Source: Lachnospiraceae bacterium
GTDB taxonomy: Bacteria; Bacillota; Clostridia; Lachnospirales; Lachnospiraceae
Direction: 5' to 3'
Assembly (NCBI GenBank): GCA_017958585.1
Contig: JAGDCK010000104.1
Span: forward strand, 1 to 5,976
Length of the DNA: 5,976 nt
The position numbers and the translations under genes are program-made. The notes under the pieces are model-generated. The model did no database searches, was not told where the DNA came from, and worked only from the letters and a program-made list of their open reading frames with translations. Below are positions 4,883 through 5,976 of the stretch, one piece after another. Each line of letters begins with the position of its first letter. Position 1 is the stretch's first letter.

Positions 4883-5976
4883 ATGATCAAGGATAATCAG
4901 AGGGTACTCAACAGACTATTGGTAATTATCGACGCTCTTATTTTGGGCGGGTCGTTGATACTTTCATATATTATAAAATTCTATATTTTGCTGCCGGGCC
5001 CCGGAGTAGGCGTACTGCCTCTATCCGAATATATCAGGCTTCTCACCGGCATTATCCCCGGATACTTGTTGCTATACTATATCTTTGACACATATTCGCC
5101 CAAGAGGACCTCGCATCTGCGCATGGAGGTTTATTCCATCTTAAAGGCAAATGTGGCGGGAATACTTTCTTTGATCTTCATTCTCTACATCGTGATCAAG
5201 GAGATCAACTATTCCCGTTCCGTTATTGCCTTCTTTTTTGTGACGAATGTGTTCTTCAGTTCTGCCTTCAGATTGTTTTTGAGGGTCATCCTCAGAAATT
5301 TCAGGAAAAAGGGCTACAATTTAAAGCATATACTGCTTGTGGGTTACTCACGTGCGGCGGAGGAATATATTAAGAGGATCAAGGATAATCCCAGCTGGGG
5401 TTATGTGGTCTGCGGTATTCTGGATGACCATATTCCTGCGGGAACTGAGTACAGAGGTGTAAAAGTCCTTGGAAGTACCGGAAATCTGGAGATAATACTT
5501 CCTGAGAACAAGATGGATGAGATCGCCATCACCCTTGCTTTGGCAGACTATGACATATTGGAAAAAATCGTGGATATCTGCGAAAAATTCGGTGTGCATA
5601 CAAAATTCATACCGGATTACAACAGCGTGATACCCACAAAACCTTATACAGAGGACCTGATGGGACTTCCGGTCATAAATATCAGACATGTGCCTCTCAC
5701 CAATACGGGAAACATATTGATAAAGAGAGTGGTGGATATCTTTGGGGCGCTGGTGGGAATAATTCTTACTTCTCCCATCATGCTTGTGTGCGCGGCACTT
5801 ATCAAGTTTACAAGCCCGGGGCCGGTTATCTTCATGCAAAAGCGCATAGGACTTCACAACAAGCCCTTTAACATTTATAAATTCAGATCCATGAGAGTCC
5901 AGACGGAGGAAACCGAGAAAAAAGGATGGACTACAAAGGACGATCCCAGGGTCACGGGTGTTGGCAGGTTTATGCG
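4883..5976 (+). CDS. Polyprenyl-phosphate sugar-phosphotransferase (WbaP/CpsE/WcaJ type), 3' truncated by window
   Basis: Residues 1-364 are visible and the frame is still open at the window end. Such enzymes usually have about 460-480 residues, so roughly 100 are missing. The family transfers a sugar 1-phosphate, often from UDP-glucose or UDP-galactose, to undecaprenyl phosphate, the first step in building a surface polysaccharide unit. Four hydrophobic segments (about 12-36, 51-70, 84-107, 112-138) form the N-terminal membrane bundle. A Rossmann-like cytoplasmic domain follows (about 148-270, opening with HILLVGYSRAAEEYIKRI). The catalytic domain begins at KRVVDIFGALVG (281-292), with the re-entrant membrane helix to about 310, SPGPVIF (311-317), QKRIG (319-323) and KFRSM (333-337). 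The catalytic Asp-Glu pair, normally in a SLDELPQ-like motif soon after the last visible residues, is beyond the window. The gene has its own predicted promoter, so it probably heads the next transcription unit. Which sugar it transfers is not visible. Confidence 0.93.
   Translation, partial: MIKDNQRVLNRLLVIIDALILGGSLILSYIIKFYILLPGPGVGVLPLSEYIRLLTGIIPGYLLLYYIFDTYSPKRTSHLRMEVYSILKANVAGILSLIFILYIVIKEINYSRSVIAFFFVTNVFFSSAFRLFLRVILRNFRKKGYNLKHILLVGYSRAAEEYIKRIKDNPSWGYVVCGILDDHIPAGTEYRGVKVLGSTGNLEIILPENKMDEIAITLALADYDILEKIVDICEKFGVHTKFIPDYNSVIPTKPYTEDLMGLPVINIRHVPLTNTGNILIKRVVDIFGALVGIILTSPIMLVCAALIKFTSPGPVIFMQKRIGLHNKPFNIYKFRSMRVQTEETEKKGWTTKDDPRVTGVGRFM

Noticed and set aside
5348..5857. Minus-strand open frame of 169 codons
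   Set aside because: It lies wholly inside the priming transferase, which has clear family motifs on the + strand; the translation is rich in His, Arg and Cys with no recognisable domain.

Overview
The window looks like a stretch of a cell-surface or exopolysaccharide biosynthesis cluster from a Gram-positive clostridial bacterium, most plausibly a Lachnospiraceae member such as the Butyrivibrio/Roseburia type. That placement is an inference. It rests on moderate base composition, strong purine-rich ribosome binding sites (AAAGGAGG, GGGAGG), sigma-A-like promoters with TAAAAT -10 boxes, and the make-up of the proteins: a PgcA-type phospho-sugar mutase of about 573 residues next to GT2 glycosyltransferases and a WbaP/CpsE-type priming transferase. 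All genes are on the + strand.

Layout. 2-544 is the 3' end of a GT2 glycosyltransferase whose start lies before the window. A 103-base gap (545-647) holds an extended -10 promoter and a near-consensus ribosome binding site for a complete phosphoglucomutase-type gene (648-2369). After 25 bases comes a complete GT2 glycosyltransferase (2395-3762), followed 8 bases later by a WbbL-like GT2 rhamnosyltransferase-type gene (3771-4778). The ribosome binding site of that last gene overlaps the upstream stop codon. A second gap (4779-4882) holds an AT-rich dyad/direct repeat and a good promoter. It leads into a polyprenyl-phosphate sugar-phosphotransferase (4883 to the window end), cut off before its catalytic Asp-Glu. 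No stretch over 300 bases lacks a gene, and I see no RNA gene, mobile element or CRISPR array.

How they work together (from family knowledge). The mutase interconverts hexose 6- and 1-phosphates and so feeds nucleotide-sugar synthesis. The priming transferase loads the first sugar-phosphate on undecaprenyl phosphate at the membrane. The GT2 enzymes then extend the lipid-linked repeat unit on the cytoplasmic face. The promoter pattern suggests two transcription units inside the window: mutase-GT2-GT2, and a new one starting at the priming transferase.

I did not find a clearly new biological system. The most notable signals are: a terminator-like hairpin inside the 5' part of the 2395-3762 gene that also masks an internal ribosome binding site and in-frame GTG; a perfect 10-bp inverted repeat inside the 3771-4778 gene; an apparently degenerate second glycosyltransferase module at the C terminus of the 2395-3762 product; and a helically phased TTAAGAA direct repeat upstream of the priming-transferase promoter.
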